A stretch of DNA of 64,000 nucleotides from Gammaproteobacteria bacterium HGW-Gammaproteobacteria-3 (lineage in GTDB: Bacteria; Pseudomonadota; Gammaproteobacteria; Methylococcales; Methylomonadaceae): assembly GCA_002843155.1 (NCBI GenBank), contig PGZD01000001.1:120029-184028 (forward strand). Direction: 5' to 3'. Below, in pieces: positions 9,164 to 17,645 of the stretch (position 1 is its first letter; each line of letters opens with the position of its first letter). The notes beneath the pieces were generated by a model that saw only the letters and a program-made list of their open reading frames with translations, did not search any database and had not been told where the DNA came from. The position numbers and the translations under genes are program-made.

Positions 9164-10332
9164 GCGAATCCAGTCATTTGCCCAGCGCTTACGGCGACAT
9201 TCATACCGATATTGTCCAACTACTGGAAAACGCCCGCCGCGCCGCCGCCCGTAGCGTCAATGCCTTAATGACCGCCAGTTACTGGGAAATTGGCCGCCGC
9301 ATCGTTGAATTCGAACAAGGCGGCGAAGATCGCGCCGCGTATGGCGAGGCGTTGATTCAGCGGTTGGCATTGGATTTAAGCAATCGTTTTGGCCGGGGAT
9401 TTAGCCGCCAAAACCTCCAGCAAATGCGAGCGTTCTATCTGGCCTGGCCATTGGAGCTAATATGCCAGACAGTGTCTGGCATTTCTTCCCGAAATCCGCA
9501 GACACTGTCTGCAGAATCTTCCTCAACGCCAATTATCCAGACAGCGTCTGGACAATCACCAACTCTCGCAACCTTGGCCGAAGCCTTCCCGCTGCCCTGG
9601 TCGGCTTACGTGCGCTTGCTTTCGGTCAAAAAACCGGAAGCACGCGGCTTCTATGAAACCGAAGCTCTGCGTTGCGGCTGGACGGTACGGCAACTGGATC
9701 GGCAGATCAACAGCCAGTTTTACGAGCGAACCGCATTATCCACAAACAAAGTGGCGATGTTGGAACGAGCGGAACACGCCGAACCGGATGACGCCATCAC
9801 GCCGGAACAAGCCATCAAGGATCCGTTTGTGCTGGAATTTCTTAACCTGAAAGACCAATACTCGGAATCCGATCTCGAATACGCGCTGATCCAGCATTTA
9901 GCCGACTTTCTGCTGGAACTGGGCGACGACTTTGCCTTTGTCGGTCGTCAGCGCCGCTTGCGGCTTGACGATACCTGGTTTCGCATCGACTTGCTGTTTT
10001 TCCATCGCCGCTTGAAATGTCTGGTGGTGATCGATCTCAAGGTCGGCAAATTCAGCTATGCCGACGCCGGCCAGATGCACCTGTACCTGAATTACGCCCG
10101 CGAACACTGGATGAAGCCCGGCGAAAACCCGCCGGTGGGCCTGATACTCTGCGCCGCCAAAGGCGCCGCGGAAGCCCATTACGCCTTGGATAACCTGCCG
10201 AACAAGGTCCTGGCCGCCGAGTATCAAACCGTGCTGCCGGATGAAAAGCTGTTGGCGGAGGAATTGGAGCGATCACGGATTGAATTGGAGGCGCGGCGGT
10301 TAGTCGGCTCCAAAAATGAAGGTGACGCATGA
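9160..10332 (+). CDS. YhcG/DUF1016 family PDDEXK nuclease-domain protein
   Basis: DUF1016 (YhcG-like) protein of 390 aa, a family often found inside type I restriction operons but not part of the classical complex. The N-terminal domain (about 1-100) is a helical, winged-helix-like region (YWEIGRRIVEFEQGG, FSRQNLQQMRAFY). The C-terminal domain (about 235-365) has a PDDEXK-type core with IDLLFFHRRLKCLVVIDLK near 275-294 and YLNYAREHW. Between them sits a Ser/Thr/Gln-rich linker encoded by three DNA palindromes (9463-9552). It overlaps hsdM by ATGA and hsdS likewise (10329). A role as an accessory nuclease or anti-invasion partner of the HsdMS complex is inference. Confidence 0.9.
   Translation: MSESSHLPSAYGDIHTDIVQLLENARRAAARSVNALMTASYWEIGRRIVEFEQGGEDRAAYGEALIQRLALDLSNRFGRGFSRQNLQQMRAFYLAWPLELICQTVSGISSRNPQTLSAESSSTPIIQTASGQSPTLATLAEAFPLPWSAYVRLLSVKKPEARGFYETEALRCGWTVRQLDRQINSQFYERTALSTNKVAMLERAEHAEPDDAITPEQAIKDPFVLEFLNLKDQYSESDLEYALIQHLADFLLELGDDFAFVGRQRRLRLDDTWFRIDLLFFHRRLKCLVVIDLKVGKFSYADAGQMHLYLNYAREHWMKPGENPPVGLILCAAKGAAEAHYALDNLPNKVLAAEYQTVLPDEKLLAEELERSRIELEARRLVGSKNEGDA
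9463..9552. repeat. Three in-frame palindromes inside the yhcG-like gene
   Basis: Three related palindromes lie within 90 bases: TGCCAGACA-g-TGTCTGGCA (9463-9481), GCAGACA-c-TGTCTGC (9498-9512) and TCCAGAC-agc-GTCTGGA (9536-9552). All share a CAGAC/GTCTG core and keep the reading frame, encoding the repeated peptide pattern QTVSG/QTLSA/QTASG in the interdomain linker. They look like a palindromic repeat that expanded inside a coding sequence. Confidence 0.85.
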
Positions 10333-11477
10333 GTCGATGGCCCATGGTTTCTTTAGGTGAGTTGCTTAGGCGAAGCAATGAGACCGCAATACTTGATTTC
10401 GATACTGAATATCATGAAGTAACGATTAGGCTTTGGGGTAAAGGCGTTATCAGCAGAGGTAGAGTAAGAGGCGGTGATGTAGGAACATCTCGCCAAGTGG
10501 TTCGAGCCAATCAACTTATTCTCTCGAAGATTGATGCCCGAAATGGTGCGATCGGCATTGTTCCCCCGGAATTGGATGGCGCAATCGTTAGTAACGATTT
10601 TCCATCATTCGAATTTGCCGAAAAGCTCGACTCTTCATTCATGGGTTGGCTAGTTCGGTCAACACCCTTTGTTGAGCTATGCAAAGCTGCTAGCGAAGGT
10701 ACAACCAACCGGGTTCGAATTAAAGAAGATCGATTTTTAACTCAGCAAATCCACTTACCCTCGTTAGAAAAGCAGCAAACCATCGTTGCCCGCCTGGATC
10801 AATTGGCGGACAAAGTGAGGCGAATCGATCAACATCTGGATGCCATCGACGCGGTTGCCGAGGCGCTATTAATCAGCCTGCATCATAAATTCGCGGCAGA
10901 TCGCGTGGTTCGCCTGGGCGACATCATCGAATTATTCGAAGACTCCGAACTCGTCAAACCCGAGGGCCAATATCCTCAAGTCGGTGTGCGCGGATTCGGC
11001 GGCGGACTGTTCGCCAAGCCAGCATTGACGGGAACGGAAACGTCTTATCGAGCCTTCAATCGCTTGTATGCCGATGCCATCGTGCTAAGCCAGGTCAAAG
11101 GTTGGGAAGGCGCGTTGGCAGTCTGTCCATCCGGATTGGCCGACATGTTTGTCTCGCCGGAGTACAGAACTTTCCGTTGCAAACCCGATCTGGCAAGCCC
11201 TGCCTATCTGGGAGAACTGATCAGAACGCCGTGGTTCTGGTCATTGCTACAAGCCGCAACCCGAGGCGTTGGCGCCCGCCGAGAACGTACCCGCCCAGAG
11301 CAGTTATTAAACATCGAATTGCCCATGCCGGAATTACACGAACAGCTACAGATCGTTGAAATCCTGTCCCGTCAAAACGAGCTGAAACAACGACACACCA
11401 AAATCCGCGAAGCCAATCAGGCGCTAATCCCGGCCACGCTGGAGAGGCTGTTTTCTAATGAATTTTTAAAAATCTAA
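10329..11477 (+). CDS. hsdS: Type I restriction specificity subunit
   Basis: DNA-recognition subunit of the type I system. The 382-aa protein has two target-recognition domains (about 1-140 and 190-330), each followed by a conserved helical spacer: LPSLEKQQTIVARLDQLADKVRRIDQHL near 145-175 and the C-terminal ELHEQLQIVEILSRQNELKQRHTKI. TRD1 is visibly A+T-richer than TRD2 and the flanking genes, as expected if recognition domains were exchanged by recombination. The start overlaps the previous stop (ATGA at 10329). Its stop at 11477 overlaps the convergent cap3 stop by 12 bases, so the R-M and CBASS operons abut tail to tail. Confidence 0.95.
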   Translation: MSRWPMVSLGELLRRSNETAILDFDTEYHEVTIRLWGKGVISRGRVRGGDVGTSRQVVRANQLILSKIDARNGAIGIVPPELDGAIVSNDFPSFEFAEKLDSSFMGWLVRSTPFVELCKAASEGTTNRVRIKEDRFLTQQIHLPSLEKQQTIVARLDQLADKVRRIDQHLDAIDAVAEALLISLHHKFAADRVVRLGDIIELFEDSELVKPEGQYPQVGVRGFGGGLFAKPALTGTETSYRAFNRLYADAIVLSQVKGWEGALAVCPSGLADMFVSPEYRTFRCKPDLASPAYLGELIRTPWFWSLLQAATRGVGARRERTRPEQLLNIELPMPELHEQLQIVEILSRQNELKQRHTKIREANQALIPATLERLFSNEFLKI

Positions 11478-11930
11478 AATATTAGAGGCTTGGAGCAAAT
11501 TATCTCCTTTGCCAACCCCAAGCCAAATATCTCGATGAGTGCCCACTATTAGAAAGATCATCGGGTTTACTTGCGACTGTATTATTTTTCGCCATTCAGT
11601 TTTATCTAATATCGAGGGTGAGGGATATTGTTCCGGATGAGTGTGCCATTCACCCAAATAATCCACTGTTTCCCCACTATTTAACCAGCGCTTAGTGGCA
11701 TATTCCTGATGCAATTGATCTTTACGAAAAAATTGAAACAATGACCTTCTATCATGTAATTGGGGCGCTGTCGCATCGACAATATGTATATGATAATTTC
11801 GTCTGTACCCTAAAAGGATACCACCAGACTCCGGCTTTTCCGGTGAATTCTGTCGATAACGGTCAAAAATATTAAGAACATTTTCCTCAATCAGAATTTT
11901 GGAATCTGGATTAAAAGGATGTTTCCACAT
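11466..11930 (-). CDS. cap3: CBASS Cap3, JAB/JAMM isopeptidase
   Basis: Deconjugating protease of a type II CBASS system. It shows the JAMM zinc site in full: glutamate in ESGGILLG (about residue 34), then HTHPEQYPSPSILD, which fits HxHx7SxxD. Cap3 enzymes remove the CD-NTase from targets after Cap2 has ligated it. I prefer the ATG at 11930, which shares its A with the cap2 stop (TAATG); an in-frame ATG at 11945 is possible. It is the last gene of the operon and overlaps the hsdS 3' end. Confidence 0.93.
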   Translation of the reverse strand: MWKHPFNPDSKILIEENVLNIFDRYRQNSPEKPESGGILLGYRRNYHIHIVDATAPQLHDRRSLFQFFRKDQLHQEYATKRWLNSGETVDYLGEWHTHPEQYPSPSILDKTEWRKIIQSQVNPMIFLIVGTHRDIWLGVGKGDNLLQASNILDF

Positions 11931-13630
11931 TAAACATTTCGACATGCGACACAACCATCCAGTGGAGAGATATTTTGATTTTTCACTTGGCGGATATTTG
12001 CATTTTCAACGGCTCTAGTCCTAAACCGTGGACTCGGATCACCTTTAATCCAATCAATAATACTATCTGTAGCTAATGCGGCTGCACTTATTGAGGCAGA
12101 TACCGCATAAGGCGTAAAAGCTTGGCACCCGATAAAGCCGCGCTCAGGTTCTGCTTTCAGTATTTTATAGCGCTCTTCTCTATAGTTCTGAGTATTGGGT
12201 AATCTCAAACAATGGAAACATCCATACTTTTCTGAATCAACCCAAAGTGACTGTGTTGCTTCACCATTTCCAACGATCCAGATATGCAGGATTGGAGGAG
12301 CTTTAGGTCGCTTAGCTATCTGACTGGCATTTAACATTTCACTAATGGCTTCCTCGCCTGTAGCATCTATCAATAAATCCGAGGCAAAAAGTTTAGAATA
12401 CTTCGTTATATTTATAGGTTCTGCAAAAATTCGAGATAGCGGAAACTGCTTCAATAGTTCATCACGAAGTGCTACAGCTTTTAACTTAAACAAAGACGAA
12501 TAACCCAAAACATGACGTCCTAAATTATCTGGCGCGAGCGTATCGGGATCGATCAGTATCAACTCTCCACGACAACCAGTTCCTGCGCCTAAGCGAACTA
12601 GGGATTGAGCAAGAAAACCACCTATCGCACCACAACCAATTAATACAATACGTTTATCTTTCAAATCAGAAAATGATAGATTCCTATTGTGAACAAAATC
12701 AGCGCTTATGTCGGTAATATGAACTCTAAAGATATTTCCACCGCTACCTCTTCCGTGCAGAAACTGTTTGTATAATTTAGGACCACGTTTTCCAGCGGTT
12801 TTTTTTGCAGCAAGAAGAGTTATTGTGTCTAAATCAAATCCAAAACCAACCCATCCAACTGGACTGCTTATTGCAAAAGTAACAAAACTATATTGTAAAT
12901 ATTCTTGTTCTTTTTCTAGGATATTTTGAAATCTAACGTATAAAATGTTGTCCCAACTTTTTAACCATTCAAAAAGTTCTTTGACTGTCTTTGGCAGTGT
13001 ATTGTCAGGAATAGTTGGAAATTTCTCAGTGTGCAATATCCAACATTTGCATTTGCTAATTTTAGGCTTAGAAAACCCAAGTGAGCCCGCAATAATTTCA
13101 ACTTCATTGGCATCATCAGATATGATCGCCTTGCGATTATCATCATCCCCAAGAATGAAGTAATTAGTGGATACTTTCGTTGTATCGATTGTACCTTTTA
13201 AGACCAACCAAGGAATACGGCCCTGATCTAAAAGCCAATGAGACAAAAATTCGTTCTGAATATCATGGATACGGTAATCAGAATCTTCTAGTATTTTATT
13301 TAATACATCTGTGGCTTGGACCAAACATTGATCAATTGCAGTTGCTGGGTTATAGCGATCTAAAACGATAGAACCCGGCGCGAAATAGCATAAATTTCCC
13401 TCTGAACTCAAATGCGGCAAAAGAGCCGGCAAGTGACTTGGATACTCAAGAATCTTAATTACTGGATAAACCAAAAAATCCCAATCACTTATTTCTAAAC
13501 TTATAGATATTGGCAGCGATGAACAATTAAGAATACCTCTAAAAGTTCGACGTCCATGTCGATGTCCAGTGGAAACAAATCCCTTAGAAGTTAGTAGTCT
13601 AAATGCAGCACCAAGCTGGTCATTCGCCAT
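11930..13630 (-). CDS. cap2: CBASS Cap2, E2-E1 ubiquitin-transfer-like fusion
   Basis: Cap2 activates and ligates the CD-NTase through its C-terminus, priming it for anti-phage signalling. The 566-aa protein has an N-terminal E2-like domain (about 1-150) with candidate catalytic Cys81 in GNLCYFAPGS. A linker domain follows, then a ThiF/E1-like adenylation domain with the nucleotide site IGCGAIGG at 331-338 and DPDTLAPDNLGRH. C-terminal cysteines (Cys471/474, Cys502 and CVAC at 560-563) include the probable E1 catalytic cysteine. The ATG follows the CD-NTase stop after 3 bases. The gene is A+T-rich relative to the ICE backbone. Confidence 0.94.
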   Translation of the reverse strand: MANDQLGAAFRLLTSKGFVSTGHRHGRRTFRGILNCSSLPISISLEISDWDFLVYPVIKILEYPSHLPALLPHLSSEGNLCYFAPGSIVLDRYNPATAIDQCLVQATDVLNKILEDSDYRIHDIQNEFLSHWLLDQGRIPWLVLKGTIDTTKVSTNYFILGDDDNRKAIISDDANEVEIIAGSLGFSKPKISKCKCWILHTEKFPTIPDNTLPKTVKELFEWLKSWDNILYVRFQNILEKEQEYLQYSFVTFAISSPVGWVGFGFDLDTITLLAAKKTAGKRGPKLYKQFLHGRGSGGNIFRVHITDISADFVHNRNLSFSDLKDKRIVLIGCGAIGGFLAQSLVRLGAGTGCRGELILIDPDTLAPDNLGRHVLGYSSLFKLKAVALRDELLKQFPLSRIFAEPINITKYSKLFASDLLIDATGEEAISEMLNASQIAKRPKAPPILHIWIVGNGEATQSLWVDSEKYGCFHCLRLPNTQNYREERYKILKAEPERGFIGCQAFTPYAVSASISAAALATDSIIDWIKGDPSPRFRTRAVENANIRQVKNQNISPLDGCVACRNV

Positions 13631-13633
13631 CTC

Positions 13634-14824
13634 TTAACCAGCTTTTGTTCTGCGAACAACAGGCTGAGATACTCGTTGCGGGGGAGTTGTTCTGACTTCG
13701 TCGGCACCATTATCGACTTCGACCCAATCATGCTTATAAGGAATACGTTCACCTAATTTATTTTGGAGTTCAGTAATAGCTTGATGTTTCATGTGCCATT
13801 CATAGGAACGAGCCATTCGAATAGCTTGAACAAATTGTTTTGCTCGCTGTGCTGCTAGTGTTTTTTCAACATTTGATAATCGATTATTAAAGTCTTCTGC
13901 ACCTTCATCAATACCAAACTCACGAATTTCGCCAAGAATCACATTCGAAAGATGTTCTGCGGAAGATTCTAAAACAAGGTCGTCGCGACCTCTATTAGGT
14001 TTAAAGGCTTGAGCTATTGCAATCATAATTGAAACTGATGTAGGTCCACCTCCATCCTTCCAATGATAATCCCTCCAAGCTTTAAGATAGCAGCAAACCC
14101 TTCGTAATTGTTCTCCATGCTCTTCTACCCTGTCATTGAACCACCTTGAAACAGCTTCTGGGTCCGAGGCTTTCCATTCCCCAGAACGCGTCGCCATCAT
14201 GATGTCATCCAAGTCCTCCCAAACTTGCTCCGGAATTTCTCCAAATTCTGCACTTTCGGATAGAAAAGCTGAGTCATGAACCATGCTTCGCCCTCTGTTA
14301 TCTATAGACAGTAGTGCTAAAGATTTCTCCACAATTTCATTAAATTTGTGTTCGGGAGCCGCGTATAGCGGAATATCAATATGGGCCCAGTTTGCTACTT
14401 GGATACGAATACAAGTCGATTTCCCTGTCTGTAACTCCCAACCTTTAGACTTACAGAGATCGTAAAGCAATCGCTCTACAAGATCGAAATAAAGCTTTGC
14501 CATGGCATGCGGAGGTCCATTTTGCTCCCACACCGCCACAGGAAGATAAACACCATAATCCCAATCCATTTCCTGGTGAGGAGAATATGCGGGCTGGATA
14601 CATGTTTTATAAGACCATGAACCTTGCGTACGAAAGCGAGGTTCTACAGACTTATCCATATTCAATATCTTTCTGGTTGCCTCTTTAATTCTGGGGCGGA
14701 GATGGTCACGAATATCATTTTTACAAGAAACCAAGTAATCACGTTGTTCTTGAGATGGTCGAATAACCTCATTGAATACATCTTTCTCATCGGCATAGAA
14801 AAACAGCTTATTTAATTTCAGCAT
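13634..14824 (-). CDS. CBASS CD-NTase (DncV-like cyclic nucleotide synthase)
   Basis: Cyclic oligonucleotide synthase that would respond to phage infection by producing a messenger for the adjacent phospholipase. The nucleotidyltransferase signature is complete: GSWSYKT at 68-74, metal-binding Asp87 and Asp89 in EMDWDYG, and Asp150 in HIDIPLY. The pattern resembles Vibrio cholerae DncV (RFxTQGS, QEMDxDxGxYxP, HIDxPxYA), so a cGAMP-like product is plausible but not provable here. The chain ends RRTKAG; the terminal glycine fits C-terminal conjugation by Cap2. It lies 3 bases after the phospholipase gene and 3 before cap2. Confidence 0.95.
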   Translation of the reverse strand: MLKLNKLFFYADEKDVFNEVIRPSQEQRDYLVSCKNDIRDHLRPRIKEATRKILNMDKSVEPRFRTQGSWSYKTCIQPAYSPHQEMDWDYGVYLPVAVWEQNGPPHAMAKLYFDLVERLLYDLCKSKGWELQTGKSTCIRIQVANWAHIDIPLYAAPEHKFNEIVEKSLALLSIDNRGRSMVHDSAFLSESAEFGEIPEQVWEDLDDIMMATRSGEWKASDPEAVSRWFNDRVEEHGEQLRRVCCYLKAWRDYHWKDGGGPTSVSIMIAIAQAFKPNRGRDDLVLESSAEHLSNVILGEIREFGIDEGAEDFNNRLSNVEKTLAAQRAKQFVQAIRMARSYEWHMKHQAITELQNKLGERIPYKHDWVEVDNGADEVRTTPPQRVSQPVVRRTKAG

Positions 14825-14827
14825 GAA

Positions 14828-15880
14828 TTATCCTTTTTCAGAATTGGAATGTTCACCGTAATAAAATACGGGTGTCTTGGGCGTATGCTCCATAAAGCTA
14901 TTAAATTTAGAGTTGCCAAGACAGATCTTTGCACTTTCGACTGCCGAACCTTGTAATACTTCTTGAGCAGCAATATCAACCTTGTCTAAGGAAACAGCAT
15001 TCGCACGTTGATCTGTTAAATCTTCATCAATATGCATGTAATGTTCGGGTTTAAGGCGATGCTTCAACATGTAGTCGGTTAAAGACTCTTGAACTGATAT
15101 TGACAACCCAAACAATTTTTTCGGAGTGTTGGCTGGATTCAACCCACCCCAATCAATTGTGCCGCCATCACGATTTTTTCGTGGATCAACAGTGAACTTG
15201 GACGACATTGTCCCTACGGATAAAAGGTGTATATTGTCTAAATTGTATTCAAAAAAATTCTCCGCCTCATGCAACGCTAATATTCCGGGTGCGTTTGCAA
15301 ATAACCCACCGTCCACATATTGGTTATTATCAAATACATGTCGTGGGAAATACGCGGGAGCAGCACTAGTAGCTAATGCAATATCAGTGATCTTATGTTG
15401 GTGGTCAGTTTTGAAGTTTTTATGATGCGGAGTTTTAAATATAACTGGCTTACCGGTCGTGTAGTTGATTGCAGGAATTATTACAGGATGTTTTAATGAG
15501 CCTAACATGCGCTCACCAAATAATTTTTCATCGGAAAGCAGGTTTTTTAAAGAATTATTAGAATACAGTGCTTTAAACATACCAAAAAACGACCAGCGTT
15601 GTGGCTTAAAAATTTTATCTCCGTGCTTGACGAATAAATCCACAATGTCTTTAGCAGGTATTTCCAGTGCGAGTGCGAGTGCCAGAATTCCGCCTACAGA
15701 AGTACCAGCAATTAAGTCAAACTTTGTCGCTATTGGCGCTTTTATATCTTCCTCAATATTTGCTATTACCTTTGCAGTATAGAGACCCCGGTACCCTCCA
15801 CCGGATAACGCAAGTATCTGAAACCGATCTACTGTTGACTCGCCCACATCATCCTCCAATGAAAATAATTCAATTGGCAA
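14828..15880 (-). CDS. capV: CBASS effector CapV, patatin-like phospholipase
   Basis: Membrane-degrading effector expected to be switched on by the CD-NTase messenger. The patatin fold is evident: oxyanion loop LSGGGYRG (25-32), nucleophile Ser61 in GTSVGG, catalytic Asp190 in YVDGGLFANAP. The track start is a TTG at 15880; a GTG at 15847 sits 5 bases after GGAGG and may be the true start, giving a protein 11 residues shorter. It is first in capV-cdn-cap2-cap3, the same gene order as the V. cholerae El Tor system, and lies 67 bases after the AcaB-like gene on the same strand. Confidence 0.93.
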   Translation of the reverse strand: MPIELFSLEDDVGESTVDRFQILALSGGGYRGLYTAKVIANIEEDIKAPIATKFDLIAGTSVGGILALALALEIPAKDIVDLFVKHGDKIFKPQRWSFFGMFKALYSNNSLKNLLSDEKLFGERMLGSLKHPVIIPAINYTTGKPVIFKTPHHKNFKTDHQHKITDIALATSAAPAYFPRHVFDNNQYVDGGLFANAPGILALHEAENFFEYNLDNIHLLSVGTMSSKFTVDPRKNRDGGTIDWGGLNPANTPKKLFGLSISVQESLTDYMLKHRLKPEHYMHIDEDLTDQRANAVSLDKVDIAAQEVLQGSAVESAKICLGNSKFNSFMEHTPKTPVFYYGEHSNSEKG

Positions 15881-15947
15881 AGATGGGGATAGGCGACTAA
15901 GTTTTCAAGTTTGGTCCTGGCGTTTTTTTTGCCCAGATATTCTCTAA

Positions 15948-16604
15948 CTATTGAGTTTTCTCCATAGTTATAACGTCGCCACCATTTTCAAGATCAGCCA
16001 TGTCTTCGGGTTCTGCTTGTAATCCGGACTCTTCCCGTGCCAACCGCACCTCTTCACCATGCCCTTGCGCATATGCCGCCCGATGCGCCTGCCGTTCTAT
16101 CGTGACGATGCGGTTGGCCAAACGCTGCAAGCGTTGCTGCCAATGGTAGCGGGCTTCCACGCAGTGCTTATTGTCGATGACCTGGCAAAGCCACAAGGTA
16201 TCCATGACGATCATCAGTTGATCCAGTAAGCGAATCAGTTCAACGAACTGAGCAATTTGCGGCGATGCGATCTTGGCTACGAATTCGGTTGGATGAGTGT
16301 AGGTCGGCGTTTCGGTTATGCCGTTGTCGGCTTTGAGTTTTTCCAGGCGAGTTTTTTCCTGCTGAAGTTGCGTGGCGCAATCGGCAATCATCGTGCTGAC
16401 GATAGCCTCGATTTCATCAATGGCTTGTTCCTGTCCGACGATGCGCAAAATCACATCGATCGCGTACAGCGACTTGATCAGACGGTCATAACTCTTGCGT
16501 ATGACCCGAATCGCCTGTTCGCTGTTGATCTTGAAGGTGCGTTCGAATACCGGGCGGCTTATTTCAAGTCGAGCTGGTTTTACTGGTGCGGAGGTTTCAG
16601 CCAT
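15948..16604 (-). CDS. AcaB/DUF1845-like ICE protein
   Basis: A 218-aa, mostly helical protein resembling the DUF1845/AcaB family, which occurs in ICEs and IncC plasmids and includes a transcription activator. Visible features are the N-terminal ARLEISRPVFERTF, long amphipathic helices and an acidic C-terminus. The longer frame starts at 16808, but the ATG at 16604 has AAGGA 6 bases upstream and is chosen; the extra residues would lie across a perfect 12-bp hairpin. It is divergent from the ssb module, a fitting position for a regulator of that module. Family assignment is moderate. Confidence 0.6.
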   Translation of the reverse strand: MAETSAPVKPARLEISRPVFERTFKINSEQAIRVIRKSYDRLIKSLYAIDVILRIVGQEQAIDEIEAIVSTMIADCATQLQQEKTRLEKLKADNGITETPTYTHPTEFVAKIASPQIAQFVELIRLLDQLMIVMDTLWLCQVIDNKHCVEARYHWQQRLQRLANRIVTIERQAHRAAYAQGHGEEVRLAREESGLQAEPEDMADLENGGDVITMEKTQ

Positions 16605-16665
16605 TTGCATTCCTTGATGAGTGTGGGATGGACTCCGATAGTAATCGAAGATTTTTTCATCCCTT

Positions 16666-16699
16666 TTGCAGCTAATGGTGAATTCGACATTAGCTGCAA
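16666..16699. promoter_or_regulatory. Perfect 12-bp dyad upstream of the AcaB-like gene
   Basis: TTGCAGCTAATG (16666-16677) and its exact complement CATTAGCTGCAA (16688-16699) are separated by 10 bases, 62 bases upstream of the chosen start at 16604. No T-run follows on either strand, so an operator dyad or leader hairpin is likelier than a terminator. Confidence 0.6.
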
Positions 16700-16829
16700 G
16701 ATCACTCCAAAAAATTTCTGCTTCAATGTTGGCAACCGTTGTTGGCCGGAGTTTGACCGGAATTTCGCGCAAATCGATCCTGCCCATCAACGCTATCCGA
16801 CAGTTCATGTTGTCTTTCCAGACAACTTG

Positions 16830-16906
16830 ATCCGGTTTCGACCGGCGTTCCGTCTTCAGGCGGCGTAGGTGGTTTTCATCGGCGAGTCAGGTGCGTCAAG
16901 CCTGAT
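16830..16906 (+). ncRNA. Structured motif, copy A (upstream of ssb)
   Basis: First of three related copies. Stem 1 is CCGGT (16832) with ACCGG (16841); then GCGTTCCG..AGGCGGC; then a variable arm; then stem 3 TCAGG (16887) with CCTGA (16901) around the loop TGCGTCAAG. Between copies, stem 1 changes to CCGAC/GTCGG and stem 3 to TCGGG/CCCGA, keeping pairing. It lies 150 bases before ssb, just ahead of the first nested-hairpin leader. I do not recognise the motif by name. Confidence 0.75.
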
Positions 16907-16934
16907 GTGATTTCTGTTGTTTGATCAGTTTTCG

Positions 16935-17050
16935 ACCCTACCCTGTCTTGGGAACGCCTATTCCCCTGCTGGGGAGTATGCCTCCGGGATCCAACCCATC
17001 ACCGCGCAGGTGGGTTTATTTCTCACTTGTCGGGCGCGGCCAATTGGAGG
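16935..17050 (+). promoter_or_regulatory. Leader 1: nested hairpin before ssb
   Basis: Inner stem GGGAA (16950) with TTCCC (16961), outer CCC (16936) with GGGG (16971). Downstream CCTCC at 16981 can pair with the ssb Shine-Dalgarno GGAGG at 17046, spanning an AACCCA/TGGGTT hairpin. This copy is the least compact of the twelve. Confidence 0.55.
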
Positions 17051-17058
17051 ATTTCATC

Positions 17059-17499
17059 ATGGCAAGTCGTGGTGTAAACAAAGTCATATTGCTGGGCCGA
17101 CTCGGCGCCGATCCGGATATTCGGTATTTACCCAATAACGGCGGCAAGGTGGTGGCAATACGTTTGGCGACTAGCGAAGTCTGGAAAGACCAAGCTAAAG
17201 CCAAACAAGAACACACCGAGTGGCACCGGTTGGTGTTTTTCAAAAAACTGGCCGATACGGCCGAGCAGTATCTGCGCAAAGGCAGCAAGATCTATGTGGA
17301 AGGTAGTCTTCGCACCCAGCAATGGGATAAAAATGGCGAAAAACGCTACCGCACGGAAGTGGTTGTCCGTGAGTTACAGATGCTGGACCGTGCTGATGAA
17401 AACGGGGCTCCTCGTCACTCCAGTCAACCCTCTACACCGCCTACTGCGGCTAATGACGCAGGTTTGGATGAGGATTTCGATGACATTCCGTTTTTCTGA
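17059..17499 (+). CDS. ssb: Single-stranded DNA-binding protein
   Basis: Element-borne SSB of 146 aa with a classical OB-fold ([42 protein letters not shown]) followed by a flexible Ser/Pro linker and the acidic tip DFDDIPFF that recruits partner proteins. The ATG at 17059 has TTGGAGG 8 bases upstream; the longer frame from 16921 would run through the leader hairpins. It opens the ssb-bet-exo recombination module, probably coating the single strand used by Bet and the incoming conjugative strand. Confidence 0.97.
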   Translation: MASRGVNKVILLGRLGADPDIRYLPNNGGKVVAIRLATSEVWKDQAKAKQEHTEWHRLVFFKKLADTAEQYLRKGSKIYVEGSLRTQQWDKNGEKRYRTEVVVRELQMLDRADENGAPRHSSQPSTPPTAANDAGLDEDFDDIPFF

Positions 17500-17581
17500 G
17501 TAGCTTTTTGCCCTTGTTATTCGCTATTCAGATTGATCTTTAATTAACCCGCCTGGCAGCATCCGCTGTTTAGGTGTTTCA

Positions 17582-17644
17582 CCCCATGGGGACGTCACTC
17601 CCCAGATGGGGCATTGCGTCCTCTATTTTTTTAAGGAGACACGC
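17582..17644 (+). promoter_or_regulatory. Leader 2: nested hairpin plus SD hairpin before bet
   Basis: Textbook copy. Outer CCCCAT (17582) pairs with ATGGGG (17606); inner GGGGA (17588) pairs with TCCCC (17599); loop of 6. A second hairpin, GCGT (17616) with ACGC (17641) plus CTCT with GGAG, buries the AAGGAG ribosome site. The start follows 1 base after the stem. Confidence 0.7.
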
Positions 17645-17645
17645 C

